From an uncultured Bacilli bacterium (lineage in GTDB: Bacteria; Bacillota_I; Bacilli_A; ML615J-28; CAG-313): 64,000 nt of DNA. Where the stretch lies: positions 1 through 64,000 of the forward strand of contig CAKPAZ010000003.1 in assembly GCA_934133195.1 (NCBI GenBank), in the 5' to 3' direction. The position numbers and the translations under genes are program-made. Shown in pieces: positions 1 through 10,983 of the stretch. A model generated the notes under the pieces. It saw nothing but the letters and a program-made list of their open reading frames with translations. It was not told where the DNA came from and ran no database searches. Positions within the stretch are counted from its first letter, which is position 1; each line of letters starts with the position of its first letter.

Positions 1-288
1 AAAGAAACAGAAACTGATCCAATCTTTATATCTTGTGAAATGTCATACTCCTATGCACAAGAAAATGGAAGATACACATTAGAACTAGATTTTAGTAATA
101 GCCCATATCCAATGATTCAATACTATAATTGGAGCATAGATGTACCAAGTCAAGAAAATAATATTTCAGTATCAATGAATTATTTTGGTGTTATTACTTC
201 TTCAGGTATAGGATATGTTGTATTAACAGGAGTATATACAATTAATCCTAGAGTTACAATTACCATTAATTTAACAATAACTGAATAG
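1..288 (+). CDS. 3' end of an unknown protein (cut by window start)
   Basis: The reading frame is open from base 1 to a TAG at 286-288, so this is the last 95 codons of a longer gene and the internal ATG at 40 is not its start. The visible segment is rich in alternating Ser/Thr/Ile/Val residues and ends in ITINLTITE, which looks like a beta-sandwich (Ig-like) C-terminus such as those of the secreted lipoproteins further along. No catalytic motif or anchor is visible. Function unknown. Confidence 0.7.
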   Translation, partial: KETETDPIFISCEMSYSYAQENGRYTLELDFSNSPYPMIQYYNWSIDVPSQENNISVSMNYFGVITSSGIGYVVLTGVYTINPRVTITINLTITE

Positions 289-300
289 AGTATTGTTTGT

Positions 301-338
301 AAAAAACGTAAGCACAAAAAAATGTGTTTACGTTTTTT
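301..338. terminator. Bidirectional rho-independent terminator
   Basis: Inverted repeat AAAAAACGTAAGCAC (301-315) / GTGTTTACGTTTTTT (324-338) with one G-T wobble and flanking A and T tracts on both sides. It lies between two convergent genes and can stop transcription from both. Confidence 0.85.
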
Positions 339-378
339 GTTATGAGCTAAAAGAACAAGTATTTAATTAATTTATTAA

Positions 379-1050
379 TTATTCCTTTAGATATAAGTAG
401 AGCTTAGTTAAAGCTCTTTTTTCAATTCTTGAAACATAACTTCTGCTAATTCCTAGGCTTTTCGCAATCTCTCTTTGGGTTTCAACAAAATGATTATTTA
501 AGCCAAATCTTCGTGATATTATTTCAAGTTCTCGTTCATTTAAGGTTTTTAAGGCATTATGGATAGAGTTAACTTTTTCTTCATCAACGATTTTGGTTAA
601 AATATTAGGTGTGGTATCTTCAATGATATCACATAAGTGAATTTCATTTCCTTCTTTATCTTCTCCGATTGGTGCATATAAAGATAAGTTATCTTTATAT
701 TTTTTATTGCTTCTTAAATGCATTAAGATTTCATTTTCAATGCATCTGGCTGCGTAGGTTGCAAGTTTTGTATTACTGTCAAAGTTGTAGGTATCAACGG
801 CTTTGATTAAACCAAAAGCCCCAATTGATAGAAGGTCATCTTTATCTTCTCGACAATTTTCAAATTTCTTAACAATATGAGCAACAAGTCTTAGATTGTG
901 TTCAATCAGTTTGTTTCTTGCTTCCATATCTTTGTTTTTCCATCTTTTCAAGTATTCACTTTCTTCTTCACTGCTTAAGACTTCCGGAAAGCTTTGAGAA
1001 TTGATTGCTCCAAGTAAAGGTAAAAATAAAATAGATAAAAGATTAAACAT
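379..1050 (-). CDS. sigK: Sporulation-type RNA polymerase sigma factor (SigK-like)
   Basis: A 223-residue sigma-70 family protein. Region 2 (about residues 45-110) contains NLRLVAHIVKKFE, DLLSIGAFGLIKAV and LATYAARCIENEIL, wording close to the Bacillus mother-cell factors SigK and SigE. Region 4 (about 165-215) holds LNERELEIISRRFGL and the helix-turn-helix QREIAKSLGISRSYVSRIEKRAL. The first ~16 residues (MFNLLSILFLPLLGAI) are strongly hydrophobic, as in the pro-sequences of pro-SigK and pro-SigE that hold the factor at the membrane until proteolysis. The start is supported by an AGGAGGTG site 5 bases upstream. It diverges from yqeG. The family assignment is clear; whether this organism sporulates cannot be judged from the window. 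Confidence 0.85.
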   Translation of the reverse strand: MFNLLSILFLPLLGAINSQSFPEVLSSEEESEYLKRWKNKDMEARNKLIEHNLRLVAHIVKKFENCREDKDDLLSIGAFGLIKAVDTYNFDSNTKLATYAARCIENEILMHLRSNKKYKDNLSLYAPIGEDKEGNEIHLCDIIEDTTPNILTKIVDEEKVNSIHNALKTLNERELEIISRRFGLNNHFVETQREIAKSLGISRSYVSRIEKRALTKLYLYLKE

Positions 1051-1068
1051 TTTTCACCTCCTTATTAT

Positions 1069-1097
1069 TAGACAAAATAATCAAAATTTGATATAAT
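1069..1097 (+). promoter_or_regulatory. Promoter of the yqeG operon
   Basis: TAGACA (1069-1074), 17-base spacer, then an extended -10 TGATATAAT (TATAAT at 1092-1097). It lies 17 bases before the yqeG start codon in the divergent intergenic region. Confidence 0.65.
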
Positions 1098-1114
1098 ATA
1101 TAAGAGGTATTTTT

Positions 1115-1657
1115 ATGAGTAAATATTTACCAACTTATGTTTATCAATCAATTTATGATATTGACTTTAGTAAATTATATGCAACTGGTAAAAGAATTAT
1201 CATTGCAGATTTAGATAATACTTTAATGCCATATACAACTGATGTCGCAAGTCCCTCGTTAGTTAAGTGGCAAGAAACCTTAAAAAATAATGGTTTTAAA
1301 CTATATTTAGTAAGTAATAATAATGATCACCGAATCAAAAAAGTGATGCAGACGCTAAAAATTGATGGGTATCTTGCTAAAGCGGGTAAACCTAAAAAAG
1401 ACAAAGTTAAAGCTTTTCTTGAAGATCTTGGCTATAACCTAGATGAGGTAATATTACTTGGAGATCAACTTGTAACCGATATTGCCTGTGCTGGTAACTT
1501 AGGAATAGCTAGTATTTTAGTTAAAACAATTGATTACACGACTCAAAAGTGGTATACTAAAATTAATCGTTTACGTGAAAAACGCATTATAAAAAAATTA
1601 AAACAAGAAAATTTAGAAATAGCAACAGCAATCGAAAAATTATCAAAGGAGAATTAA
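1115..1657 (+). CDS. yqeG: YqeG family HAD IIIA-type phosphatase
   Basis: A 180-residue HAD-superfamily protein. Motif I is IIADLDNTLMPY (nucleophile and acid/base Asp in DLDNT), motif II is LYLVSNN, and motif IV is LLGDQLVTDI with the Mg-binding Asp pair. This set and length are typical of YqeG, a phosphatase-like protein of unknown substrate that sits next to yqeH across Bacilli. ATG follows AGAGG. First gene of the operon yqeG-yqeH-yqeK-rsfS, three bases from the next start. Confidence 0.92.
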   Translation: MSKYLPTYVYQSIYDIDFSKLYATGKRIIIADLDNTLMPYTTDVASPSLVKWQETLKNNGFKLYLVSNNNDHRIKKVMQTLKIDGYLAKAGKPKKDKVKAFLEDLGYNLDEVILLGDQLVTDIACAGNLGIASILVKTIDYTTQKWYTKINRLREKRIIKKLKQENLEIATAIEKLSKEN

Positions 1658-1660
1658 TCA

Positions 1661-2797
1661 ATGAAGTGTATTGGATGTGGAGTCAAACTTCAAACCCTTG
1701 ATCCTGAAAAAGAAGGATATGTCAGTGAAATCCATATGATTGAAAATGGAGAAGAAGTATACTGTAAAAGATGTTATGATATTATCCATTATAATAAAAG
1801 ATATATTCCAAATACTGATAATGAATTATTCTATAAAAAAATGATTGATGTAAAAAATAAGCATCCGGAAGATGTAATTTGCTTAATGCTAGATGTCTTA
1901 GATATTTATGGAGGATTTGTGGAAATCCTTCCGAAGTTAATTGGTGATATGAAAGTCATTCTCCTAATTAATAAAATTGACATTATGCCGAAGAGCCTAA
2001 AATTAATCCACATTGAAGATACCACGAGAGAACTTGGTAAAAAAATGGGATTAAACGTCGTTGCAGTTTACTCAATTTCAGCTAAATCAAAGGGTAACAT
2101 TGAAAGTGTTATCCGTAAAATTGACAAACTAAGATATAGTAGGTATCACAAGAAACCACTATTTAGTAACTGCTATGTTGTAGGCGTTGCTAGTGTTGGT
2201 AAATCTACTTTTATTAACGCTGTTAAAGATCTATGTGGAGTAGATACTCCGCCAATTACCACATCTGATCAATTTCAAACAACTCTTGATATTATTAAGG
2301 TAGAACTAGGAAATAAATTATATATTCATGATACTCCAGGTATTGTTAATACTCATTCGTTTACTCATTATTTAAGTTATGATTCCGTAAAAATTCTAAC
2401 CCCTAAAAAATTCTTAAGAGTTAGAACCTATCAACTAACTTCTTTACAAACCTTATTTTTAGGCGGTCTTGTTGAATTAGACTTTGAAGAAGGTAATAAT
2501 ATTAATGTAAGTTTATTTGTATCAAATGAATTATATGTTCACCGAACTAAACTAGAAAATGCCTTAAAAATTAAAGAACAACAAAAATTCAAACTTCTTG
2601 TTCCTCCCCTAACAACTGAAGAAGTAGAAAATCTTGGTAAAGAACATGAAGTAACTCTTGAATTAGATGATGATAAATTTTACGATTTAATTATTCCAGG
2701 AATTGGTTTTATCCACATGAAAGGAGACAATGTTAAATTTACTTTAAAGATGTCATCTAAAGTAACATTTAAACTTGTAGAAAGTATTTTATCATGA
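1661..2797 (+). CDS. yqeH: Ribosome biogenesis GTPase YqeH
   Basis: A 378-residue circularly permuted GTPase needed for small ribosomal subunit assembly. The N-terminus has a treble-clef-type zinc site (CIGCG near residue 4 and CKRCY near residue 36). G motifs appear in permuted order: NKID (G4), SAKSKGN (G5), then GVASVGKST (G1 P-loop) and DTPG (G3). The C-terminal ~150 residues match the YqeH-specific RNA-binding extension. AAGGAG precedes the ATG. Its last four bases overlap the yqeK start (ATGA), which indicates translational coupling. Confidence 0.95.
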   Translation: MKCIGCGVKLQTLDPEKEGYVSEIHMIENGEEVYCKRCYDIIHYNKRYIPNTDNELFYKKMIDVKNKHPEDVICLMLDVLDIYGGFVEILPKLIGDMKVILLINKIDIMPKSLKLIHIEDTTRELGKKMGLNVVAVYSISAKSKGNIESVIRKIDKLRYSRYHKKPLFSNCYVVGVASVGKSTFINAVKDLCGVDTPPITTSDQFQTTLDIIKVELGNKLYIHDTPGIVNTHSFTHYLSYDSVKILTPKKFLRVRTYQLTSLQTLFLGGLVELDFEEGNNINVSLFVSNELYVHRTKLENALKIKEQQKFKLLVPPLTTEEVENLGKEHEVTLELDDDKFYDLIIPGIGFIHMKGDNVKFTLKMSSKVTFKLVESILS

Positions 2798-3369
2798 CAA
2801 CATTTGAAGAATTTAAAGAAATAATGAAAGATAACCCCCGCTACAAACATAGTATGGGAGTTGTAAAGATGGCTCTTAAATTAAATGAATATTATCACTT
2901 AGGTGTTGATGAAGAAAAAATTAAACTTGCTGGAATCAGTCATGATATTACCAAGAATATGAGTAATGAAGATAGTCTTGAACTTTTAAAAAAAGAATAT
3001 CATGAAAATCTAGATCCTGAATTGTTAAATGCCCCTCAAATATGGCATGCAATAACAGGGATGATTACGGTAAGAGATAAATATCACATAAATGATTTAG
3101 AAATTCTTAATGCTATTTTTTATCATACTACTGGTAAACCAAAGATGACAAACCTAGAAAAACTAATCTTCTTAAGTGATTTCATTGAAGAAACTAGAGT
3201 AGGCTCTCAATTTGAAATGGTAAGAGAAATTGCTTTTAAGAATATGGATAAAGCAATAGTTGCTATGTATGAAAATGAATTTAGCTATATCAAGAGTAAG
3301 AATCAAACTATTTATCATTTAAGTTTAGAAGCTTATAATTATTATAAAAAGGAAGTAGAAAATGATTGA
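2794..3369 (+). CDS. yqeK: YqeK-type HD phosphohydrolase (Ap4A hydrolase family)
   Basis: A 191-residue HD-domain protein. The metal-binding pattern is seen as RYKHSMGVV near the N-terminus, the HD pair in AGISHDITK, a later His in IWHAITG, and LIFLSDFIEETR as the last metal Asp. YqeK proteins of this type are symmetrical diadenosine tetraphosphate hydrolases. In Bacillus the gene lies directly after nadD; here nadD, aroE and yhbY are absent between yqeH and yqeK. It overlaps yqeH by 4 bases and rsfS by 8. Confidence 0.92.
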   Translation: MTTFEEFKEIMKDNPRYKHSMGVVKMALKLNEYYHLGVDEEKIKLAGISHDITKNMSNEDSLELLKKEYHENLDPELLNAPQIWHAITGMITVRDKYHINDLEILNAIFYHTTGKPKMTNLEKLIFLSDFIEETRVGSQFEMVREIAFKNMDKAIVAMYENEFSYIKSKNQTIYHLSLEAYNYYKKEVEND

Positions 3370-3688
3370 AGACATTTTAAAAATATTAGATAAAGCCGTT
3401 GTTAAAGATATTCGTATCTATGATACAACAACATTTACACCATATTTTGATAATGTAATAATTTGTTCAGTCAATAGTTCCCGACAAGGAAATGCTGCAA
3501 CTAATTATTTAAGAAAAGAAGCTCCTCAATATGGATATGAGGTTAGAAACACCTCACGTGGAAATGATACTTCTTGGTTTTTAATTGACCTTGGAGTAGT
3601 AGTTGTTCACCTTTTTGTTGGTGAAGAAAGAACAAGATATAATTTAGATGGTATTTATGAACATTTAAGCCATCGAATTTATCAATAA
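3362..3688 (+). CDS. rsfS: Ribosomal silencing factor RsfS
   Basis: A 108-residue member of the RsfS/YbeB/Iojap family, which binds ribosomal protein uL14 and blocks joining of the subunits when nutrients are scarce. Family signatures are the D-I-R-I-Y-D start, NVIICSVNSSRQ, GNDTSWFLIDLGVVVVHLF and the RTRYNLDGIYE tail. Length is normal. The start ATG lies inside the 3' end of yqeK after GGAAG, so it is translationally coupled. Last gene of the ribosome-assembly operon. Confidence 0.95.
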   Translation: MIEDILKILDKAVVKDIRIYDTTTFTPYFDNVIICSVNSSRQGNAATNYLRKEAPQYGYEVRNTSRGNDTSWFLIDLGVVVVHLFVGEERTRYNLDGIYEHLSHRIYQ

Positions 3689-3699
3689 TAATTAATCAA

Positions 3700-3726
3700 C
3701 CTCATATACTTTTAGTGAATGTGAGG
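3700..3726 (+). promoter_or_regulatory. Small hairpin covering the ribosome site of the next gene
   Basis: CCTCATA (3700-3706) can pair with TGTGAGG (3720-3726), and the second arm contains the Shine-Dalgarno of the gene starting at 3734. The stem is short, so any role in translation control is only suggested. Confidence 0.3.
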
Positions 3727-3733
3727 TGATAAT

Positions 3734-3994
3734 ATGAAATTATCCGAATTAACAGCGAAAGATGTAATTTGTGATATTGATGGTTCAAGACTAGGTAAAG
3801 TTTCCGATTTAGAGATTAATGAATCTGATGGTAAAATCAAAAGTATTTTTGTAATGAAAGGCCCAAGAATCCTTTCCAGTTTCCAAAAAGAAAGAATTGA
3901 AATTCCCTGGTCAAAAATCAACAAAGTAGGTAGTGATGTCATAATCGTTAATGAAAACTACCTAAAAACAAAGACAAAAGAACAAAAATCATAA
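3734..3994 (+). CDS. PRC-barrel protein of the YlmC/YmxH sporulation family
   Basis: An 86-residue protein consisting of one PRC-barrel: MKLSELTAKDVICDIDGSRLGKVSDLEI followed by IKSIFV and IEIPWSKINKVGSDVIIV. The YlmC/YmxH family is small and conserved in spore-forming Firmicutes. In this window it is the second protein, besides the sigma-K-like factor, associated with sporulation. The exact function is unknown. GTGAGGTGAT gives a good ribosome site. It is followed 22 bases later by a ROK-like gene. Confidence 0.85.
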   Translation: MKLSELTAKDVICDIDGSRLGKVSDLEINESDGKIKSIFVMKGPRILSSFQKERIEIPWSKINKVGSDVIIVNENYLKTKTKEQKS

Positions 3995-4016
3995 AGGAAT
4001 TTTAGGAGGTAAGAAA

Positions 4017-5363
4017 ATGAAGTATGTTCCAAGCTTAGAACCATGTTTTAGCCCAATGGCTCTTAAATTAAAAGAATTTAAAGAGAAAGGTACTGTACCA
4101 TTCGCAATCTGTGTAGAAAGAAATAAAGGTTATCGTTATCGTTATGATATCTTAGTTATGCCAGGAAAAAATGCTGAAAATGAAGAAATGATCGAAAGAT
4201 TAATCAAGAGTATTTTATGGGTTGTTGGTGGATACAAAATCTACTTAGGTGGAAATGATGAACTTGTAAAAGCCATGCAAGAAGTTTTCTCAACAAATGG
4301 TAGCCGTAAATTTGATGTAGATTTCATGGCTAACGTTTACGACAAACCTTTTGAAGTTATTGGCTGTGCTTATGAAGAAGTTCCAACAAGTGTTGAAGCA
4401 AGTCTTCCAGCTGGTGGTAACCTTGATGGATGCCGTATTGGTTTTGATGCTGGTGGTTCTGACCGTAAAGTTAGTGCTGTAATTGATGGTAAAGTTGTAT
4501 ATAGTGAAGAAGTAGTATGGTTTCCTAAGGTTAATAGTGATCCTGAATATCATTATGCAGGAATCCTTGATAGTTTCAAACGTGCCGCAAGCAAAATGCC
4601 AAGAGTTGACGCCATTGGTGTAAGTAGTGCTGGTATCTACATTGACAATGAAGTTCGTGTTGCTTCCTTATTTATTAAAGTAAATCCTGATGACTTCAAC
4701 CGTGTAGTACGTAAGATGTATATCAACTGTGCAAAAGAAATTGGTGATGTTCCACTTGAAGTCGCAAACGATGGTGACGTTACAGCTCTTGCTGGTGCAA
4801 TGGAATTAAACGATGGTTGTGTACTTGGTATTGCGATGGGTACAAGTGAAGCTGCTGGTTACATCAATAAAGATGGTAACCTAAATGGTTGGTTAAGTGA
4901 ACTTGCTTTCGTTCCTGTTGACTATAACAAAGGTGCAATGGTCGATGAATGGAGTGGCGACTATGGTTGTGGTGTTAAATACTTCAGCCAAGATGGTGTA
5001 ATTAAACTTGCAGGATTTGCTGGCATTGAACTTGATGAATCTTTATCTCCAGCTGAAAAATTAAAAGTTGTTCAAGGTTTAATGAAGAAGAACGACCCTA
5101 AAGCTCGTGAAATCTATGAAAACATTGGTATCTACCTTGGATATTCTCTTGCTTACTATAGTGAATTTTATGATATCAAATACCTATTATTACTTGGCCG
5201 TGTAACAAGTGGTGATGGTGGACTAATCGTTGTTGAAAAAGCCAACGAAGTATTAAAGAACGAATTCCCTCATCTTGCTCATATCAACATTATGATGCCT
5301 GATGAAAACTCTCGTCGTGTTGGACAATCTATCGCAGCCGCAAGTCTTCCAAAGGTAAAATAA
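4017..5363 (+). CDS. ROK-like sugar kinase/ASKHA protein with extra N-terminal domain
   Basis: A 448-residue protein. Residues 1 to about 135 form an alpha/beta region I do not recognise. From about 140 there is an actin-like ATPase fold of the ROK type: a phosphate-1 motif IGFDAGGSDRKVSAVIDG, then AIGVSSAGIYIDNEV, the catalytic-Asp region EVANDGDVTALAGA, and a phosphate-2 motif GIAMGTSEAAGYI. The usual ROK zinc cluster (CxCGxxGC) is not evident. AGGAGG lies before the ATG. The next gene starts 4 bases after the stop, so the two are cotranscribed. The substrate is unknown and it may be a regulator rather than a kinase. Confidence 0.7.
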   Translation: MKYVPSLEPCFSPMALKLKEFKEKGTVPFAICVERNKGYRYRYDILVMPGKNAENEEMIERLIKSILWVVGGYKIYLGGNDELVKAMQEVFSTNGSRKFDVDFMANVYDKPFEVIGCAYEEVPTSVEASLPAGGNLDGCRIGFDAGGSDRKVSAVIDGKVVYSEEVVWFPKVNSDPEYHYAGILDSFKRAASKMPRVDAIGVSSAGIYIDNEVRVASLFIKVNPDDFNRVVRKMYINCAKEIGDVPLEVANDGDVTALAGAMELNDGCVLGIAMGTSEAAGYINKDGNLNGWLSELAFVPVDYNKGAMVDEWSGDYGCGVKYFSQDGVIKLAGFAGIELDESLSPAEKLKVVQGLMKKNDPKAREIYENIGIYLGYSLAYYSEFYDIKYLLLLGRVTSGDGGLIVVEKANEVLKNEFPHLAHINIMMPDENSRRVGQSIAAASLPKVK

Positions 5364-5367
5364 GCAA

Positions 5368-6021
5368 ATGTTCTACGATATTGAAGTCTTTAATGATAAT
5401 GACTTAAATGCCAATACTTATTTAATTTCAAATGAGACTTCATGTATTGTTATTGATCCAGCTAATAACTTAAAAATATTAGAAAAATACATCAATAATA
5501 AAAAAGTATTAGGAATTCTCATTACACACGGACATTATGATCATTTCAAATGTCTAAAAGAATTATTAAAAAAACATCCAACTAATGTCTATATGCATGA
5601 AGAAGCTCATAAGAAAATGCTAAACCCGACATTAAGTTATGCTAAAATGTTTGGATGTGCTACCCCTACCATAATTGATGAAGACAAAATTAAGTATGTT
5701 AAAGATGGTACAATCATTAATCTTGGTGAATTCAATATCAAGTGTTGGTACACTCCTGGTCATACTAACTGTATGATGAGTTACATCTTAGATGATAATC
5801 TATTCTCAGGAGATTTCATCTTTAGAGGAAGTATCGGAAGAACTGATCTTGAAACTTCAGATAAATCCAAAATGTTCATCTCCGTTACGGAATTAAAAAG
5901 AAGAAAAACCAACTATCACATATACCCAGGTCATGACCAAGATACCACATTATCTCGTGAACTAAATGAAAACATCTACCTACTTGAACATTCTAAAGCT
6001 TTAATATGGGGTAATGAATAA
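5368..6021 (+). CDS. Metallo-beta-lactamase-fold hydrolase (glyoxalase II-like)
   Basis: A 217-residue MBL-fold protein. The metal motif THGHYDHFK (HxHxDH) is near residue 52, TPGHTNCMMSY supplies the next His, LFSGDFIFRGSIGRTDL the bridging Asp, and IYPGHDQDTT the last His. The pattern GSIGRTD is typical of the hydroxyacylglutathione-hydrolase-like subgroup common in Firmicutes, whose substrates are mostly unknown. No clear ribosome site; it is probably translated by coupling with the ROK-like gene. Confidence 0.88.
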   Translation: MFYDIEVFNDNDLNANTYLISNETSCIVIDPANNLKILEKYINNKKVLGILITHGHYDHFKCLKELLKKHPTNVYMHEEAHKKMLNPTLSYAKMFGCATPTIIDEDKIKYVKDGTIINLGEFNIKCWYTPGHTNCMMSYILDDNLFSGDFIFRGSIGRTDLETSDKSKMFISVTELKRRKTNYHIYPGHDQDTTLSRELNENIYLLEHSKALIWGNE

Positions 6022-6035
6022 TAAAATTAACAAAT

Positions 6036-6069
6036 GGTTATATAGTAGAAATACTATATAGCCTTTTTT
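6036..6069 (+). terminator. Rho-independent terminator after the MBL gene
   Basis: GGTTATATAGT (6036-6046) pairs with ACTATATAGCC (6053-6063), followed by a run of T from 6064. Confidence 0.88.
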
Positions 6070-6133
6070 ATTTAATTAAATTAAAGGTATAAAATAACAA
6101 TTTTGGAAAAAAATAATAAAAAAATTAAAAAAA

Positions 6134-6160
6134 TTAGCACTAAACCCTTGACAGTGCTAA
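6134..6160 (+). promoter_or_regulatory. CIRCE operator 1 (HrcA site)
   Basis: TTAGCACTA, 9 bases, CAGTGCTAA: the 27-bp CIRCE element with 8 of 9 consensus bases per arm. It contains the -35 hexamer of the heat-shock operon, so HrcA binding would block RNA polymerase. Confidence 0.96.
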
Positions 6161-6176
6161 AAGTTTGTGATATAAT
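6148..6176 (+). promoter_or_regulatory. Heat-shock operon promoter
   Basis: A consensus vegetative promoter: TTGACA at 6148-6153, 17-base spacer, TATAAT at 6171-6176. The -35 lies within CIRCE 1 and the start of transcription falls within CIRCE 2. Confidence 0.95.
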
Positions 6177-6177
6177 G

Positions 6178-6204
6178 TTAGCAGTAAATGGAAATGAGTG
6201 CTAA
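6178..6204 (+). promoter_or_regulatory. CIRCE operator 2 (HrcA site)
   Basis: TTAGCAGTA, 9 bases, GAGTGCTAA: a second CIRCE, with a perfect right arm, starting 17 bases after the first ends. It lies over the transcription start and ends right before the hrcA ribosome site (AAGGAGG at 6203-6209). Confidence 0.94.
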
Positions 6205-6218
6205 GGAGGCATTAAAGA

Positions 6219-7229
6219 ATGTTAACTGAGAGACAAAAACTTATTCTAATCGCTATCGTTGAAGAGTATGTAAAAACAAGTGAACCCGTAGGATCACTAG
6301 TACTTTCCCAACGACCAGAGTTAAACTTCTCAACAGCTACCCTTCGTAATGATATGGCAGCACTTGAAGAAATGGAATACTTAGAGAAAACTCATACCTC
6401 AAGTGGTAGAGTTCCATCAGAAAAAGGTTATCGTTTATATGTTGAAGAAATCATGAGAAGAAGCGAAAACAAACATGATGAATTCCCAATGATTGATGAA
6501 ATATTTGAACGACCTAATATAACTGGTGAAGAAGCTCTATATGAATCTATGGATCTCGTATCACAACTTACTAATTATGCATCAATTGCTCTCGGCAAGA
6601 CCGCATATAGTTCCCGTATTAAGAAACTTGAATTTATCTCTTTAAAAGGTAACCAAGCCGTAATCTTAATGGTTACTGACTTAGGTCATGTTGAAAGTAA
6701 GAAAATCTTAGTTCCTGAAAGCATCAGCAGTTCAGAACTAGAAAAAGTTGTAAATGTCTTAAATGAAGTTTTACATAATGTATTAGTAAGTGATATCAAA
6801 AATGTCATCAATGATCAAAACTTAAGTGAAGGTGTTCGTGAATACTTGAACTATCATGAAAGACTTGTGAATACTTTCGTTCAAGCTTTCTCAGAAATGG
6901 CTACTGATAAATTCCATTTAACTGGCCGATATAATATGCTATCTCAACCAGAGTTTAGAGATATTGATAAAGTACAAGCTTTATTTAAAGCTATGGAACA
7001 AAAAAACCTAATGCGTATAATTAATACTGATATATCCGGATTAAGCATTAAGATTGGTACGGATAATGATATTAAGATCATGCAAGATTGTTCTGTTATT
7101 ACTGTTCCATTCGAAACAAGTGAAGGAACTGTTGGATCAATCAGTATCCTTGGACCTACAAGAATGGAATATGTAAAGGTAATTCCATTACTTGAATATA
7201 TCGCCAAAAACATGAAAAAGATCGTATAG
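6219..7229 (+). CDS. hrcA: Heat-inducible transcription repressor HrcA
   Basis: A 336-residue protein of normal family length. The N-terminal winged helix (about residues 1-75) has LTERQKLILIAIVEEYVKTSEPVGS, the recognition helix STATLRNDMAALEEM, and HTSSGRVPSEKGYRLYV, all diagnostic of HrcA. The C-terminal part carries the dimerisation/GAF-like domain ending in GSISILGPTRMEY. It represses its own operon through the two CIRCE elements just upstream; activity is normally assisted by GroE chaperonin, which is not in this window. AAGGAGG precedes the ATG by 9 bases. Confidence 0.97.
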   Translation: MLTERQKLILIAIVEEYVKTSEPVGSLVLSQRPELNFSTATLRNDMAALEEMEYLEKTHTSSGRVPSEKGYRLYVEEIMRRSENKHDEFPMIDEIFERPNITGEEALYESMDLVSQLTNYASIALGKTAYSSRIKKLEFISLKGNQAVILMVTDLGHVESKKILVPESISSSELEKVVNVLNEVLHNVLVSDIKNVINDQNLSEGVREYLNYHERLVNTFVQAFSEMATDKFHLTGRYNMLSQPEFRDIDKVQALFKAMEQKNLMRIINTDISGLSIKIGTDNDIKIMQDCSVITVPFETSEGTVGSISILGPTRMEYVKVIPLLEYIAKNMKKIV

Positions 7230-7237
7230 GAGGAAGT

Positions 7238-9735
<2,498 letters not shown>

Positions 9736-9766
9736 TATTGTTACTGACAAATGAAAGAGGTCAGTT

Positions 9767-10891
9767 ATGGCAACAAAAAGAGATTATTATGAAGTACTAG
9801 GAGTCAGTAAGGATGCGACTCCCGAAGAAATAAAAAAAGCATATCGTACACTAGCTAAGAAGTACCATCCTGATGTTTGTACCGACCCTGATGCGACGGA
9901 AAAATTCGCTGAAATACAAGTTGCGTATGACTGTCTAAGTGATCCTGAAAAAAGATCAAATTATGATAATTATGGCACTGAAGACCCTATGAACGGGGGC
10001 TTCGGTGGCGGTTCAGGATTTAGTTCTTCAGCATCTGGTTTTGGAGGATTTGAAGATATCTTTAGTGCCTTCTTTGGTGGAGGCGGTAGAGGTCGTTCTC
10101 AATCTGCAGAAACTAGAGGCAATGACATTATTGTTGAAACAACTTTAACATTTGAAGAAGCATGCTTTGGTGTTAAAAAACCTATATCAATAACTCGTTA
10201 TGAAGAATGTCCAAGTTGTCATGGTACTGGTGCCGAAACTCCAAATGACGTTTGTACATGTCAACGTTGTCGTGGTACTGGTCGTGTGACTGTTGAACAA
10301 CAAACAATTCTTGGCCGTATGCGCACAGAAACTGTCTGCCCTGATTGTAATGGCCGTGGTAAGAAAATTACTAAGACTTGTCATGAATGTGGTGGTGCAG
10401 GTCGTGTTAGAAAATCAAGAACAATCAATGTTAATATCCTAGCTGGTATTAACGATGAACAATCAATTCGTTTATCTGGTGAAGGCGAAGCAGGAACTAA
10501 TGGTGGTAGTAAAGGTGATTTAATCATCAGAGTAAGAGTTAAACCACATGATGTCTTCGTTCGTGATGGTAATGATATCTTATTGGATTTACCAATTACA
10601 TTTAGTCAAGCAGCCTTAGGTGCAACAGTTGAAGTTAAAACAATTCAAGGTATGGTTAACTTGAAAATACCTGCTGGAACGCAAACAGGAACTAAGTTCA
10701 AACTTGCGGGAAAGGGTATTCAAAACAAAATTACTAATCGTACTGGTAATCAATTTGTTACCGTTAAAGTTGTTACGCCTACTAACCTTTCAAGTAAACA
10801 AAAAGAGATTTTCCAAGAATTATCAACAACCGATGAAACCGCAAATAGTAGTTTCTTCGATCGTATCAAGAAATTCTTTGGTAAAAAATAA
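9767..10891 (+). CDS. dnaJ: Chaperone DnaJ (type I Hsp40)
   Basis: A 374-residue full-length DnaJ. J domain in residues 1-70 with the essential HPD in KYHPDVC; Gly/Phe-rich region about 75-110; four CxxCxGxG zinc repeats ([32 protein letters not shown]) about 145-215; then two C-terminal substrate-binding domains. It stimulates DnaK ATPase and delivers clients. AGAGG precedes the ATG. A strong terminator after it closes the operon. Confidence 0.98.
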   Translation: MATKRDYYEVLGVSKDATPEEIKKAYRTLAKKYHPDVCTDPDATEKFAEIQVAYDCLSDPEKRSNYDNYGTEDPMNGGFGGGSGFSSSASGFGGFEDIFSAFFGGGGRGRSQSAETRGNDIIVETTLTFEEACFGVKKPISITRYEECPSCHGTGAETPNDVCTCQRCRGTGRVTVEQQTILGRMRTETVCPDCNGRGKKITKTCHECGGAGRVRKSRTINVNILAGINDEQSIRLSGEGEAGTNGGSKGDLIIRVRVKPHDVFVRDGNDILLDLPITFSQAALGATVEVKTIQGMVNLKIPAGTQTGTKFKLAGKGIQNKITNRTGNQFVTVKVVTPTNLSSKQKEIFQELSTTDETANSSFFDRIKKFFGKK

Positions 10892-10902
10892 TCATCCTTT
10901 TA

Positions 10903-10930
10903 AAAAGTCACCTTCGGGTGGCTTTTTTTT
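10903..10930 (+). terminator. Terminator of the heat-shock operon
   Basis: AAAAGTCACC (10903-10912), a TTCG tetraloop, GGTGGC(T)n. A perfect short stem with a stable UUCG loop and an eight-T tract. Confidence 0.95.
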
Positions 10931-10931
10931 A

Positions 10932-10967
10932 TAAAAAAAACAAGCAAGAATAAAAACTCTTGCTTGT
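10932..10967 (-). terminator. Terminator of the minus-strand lipoprotein gene
   Basis: Read on the minus strand, ACAAGCAAGAG pairs with TTCTTGCTTGT (hairpin 10940-10967) and is followed by eight T. It lies directly after the stop codon of the gene ending at 10984 and back to back with the dnaJ terminator. Confidence 0.9.
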
Positions 10968-10983
10968 ATATATTTTATGATAA

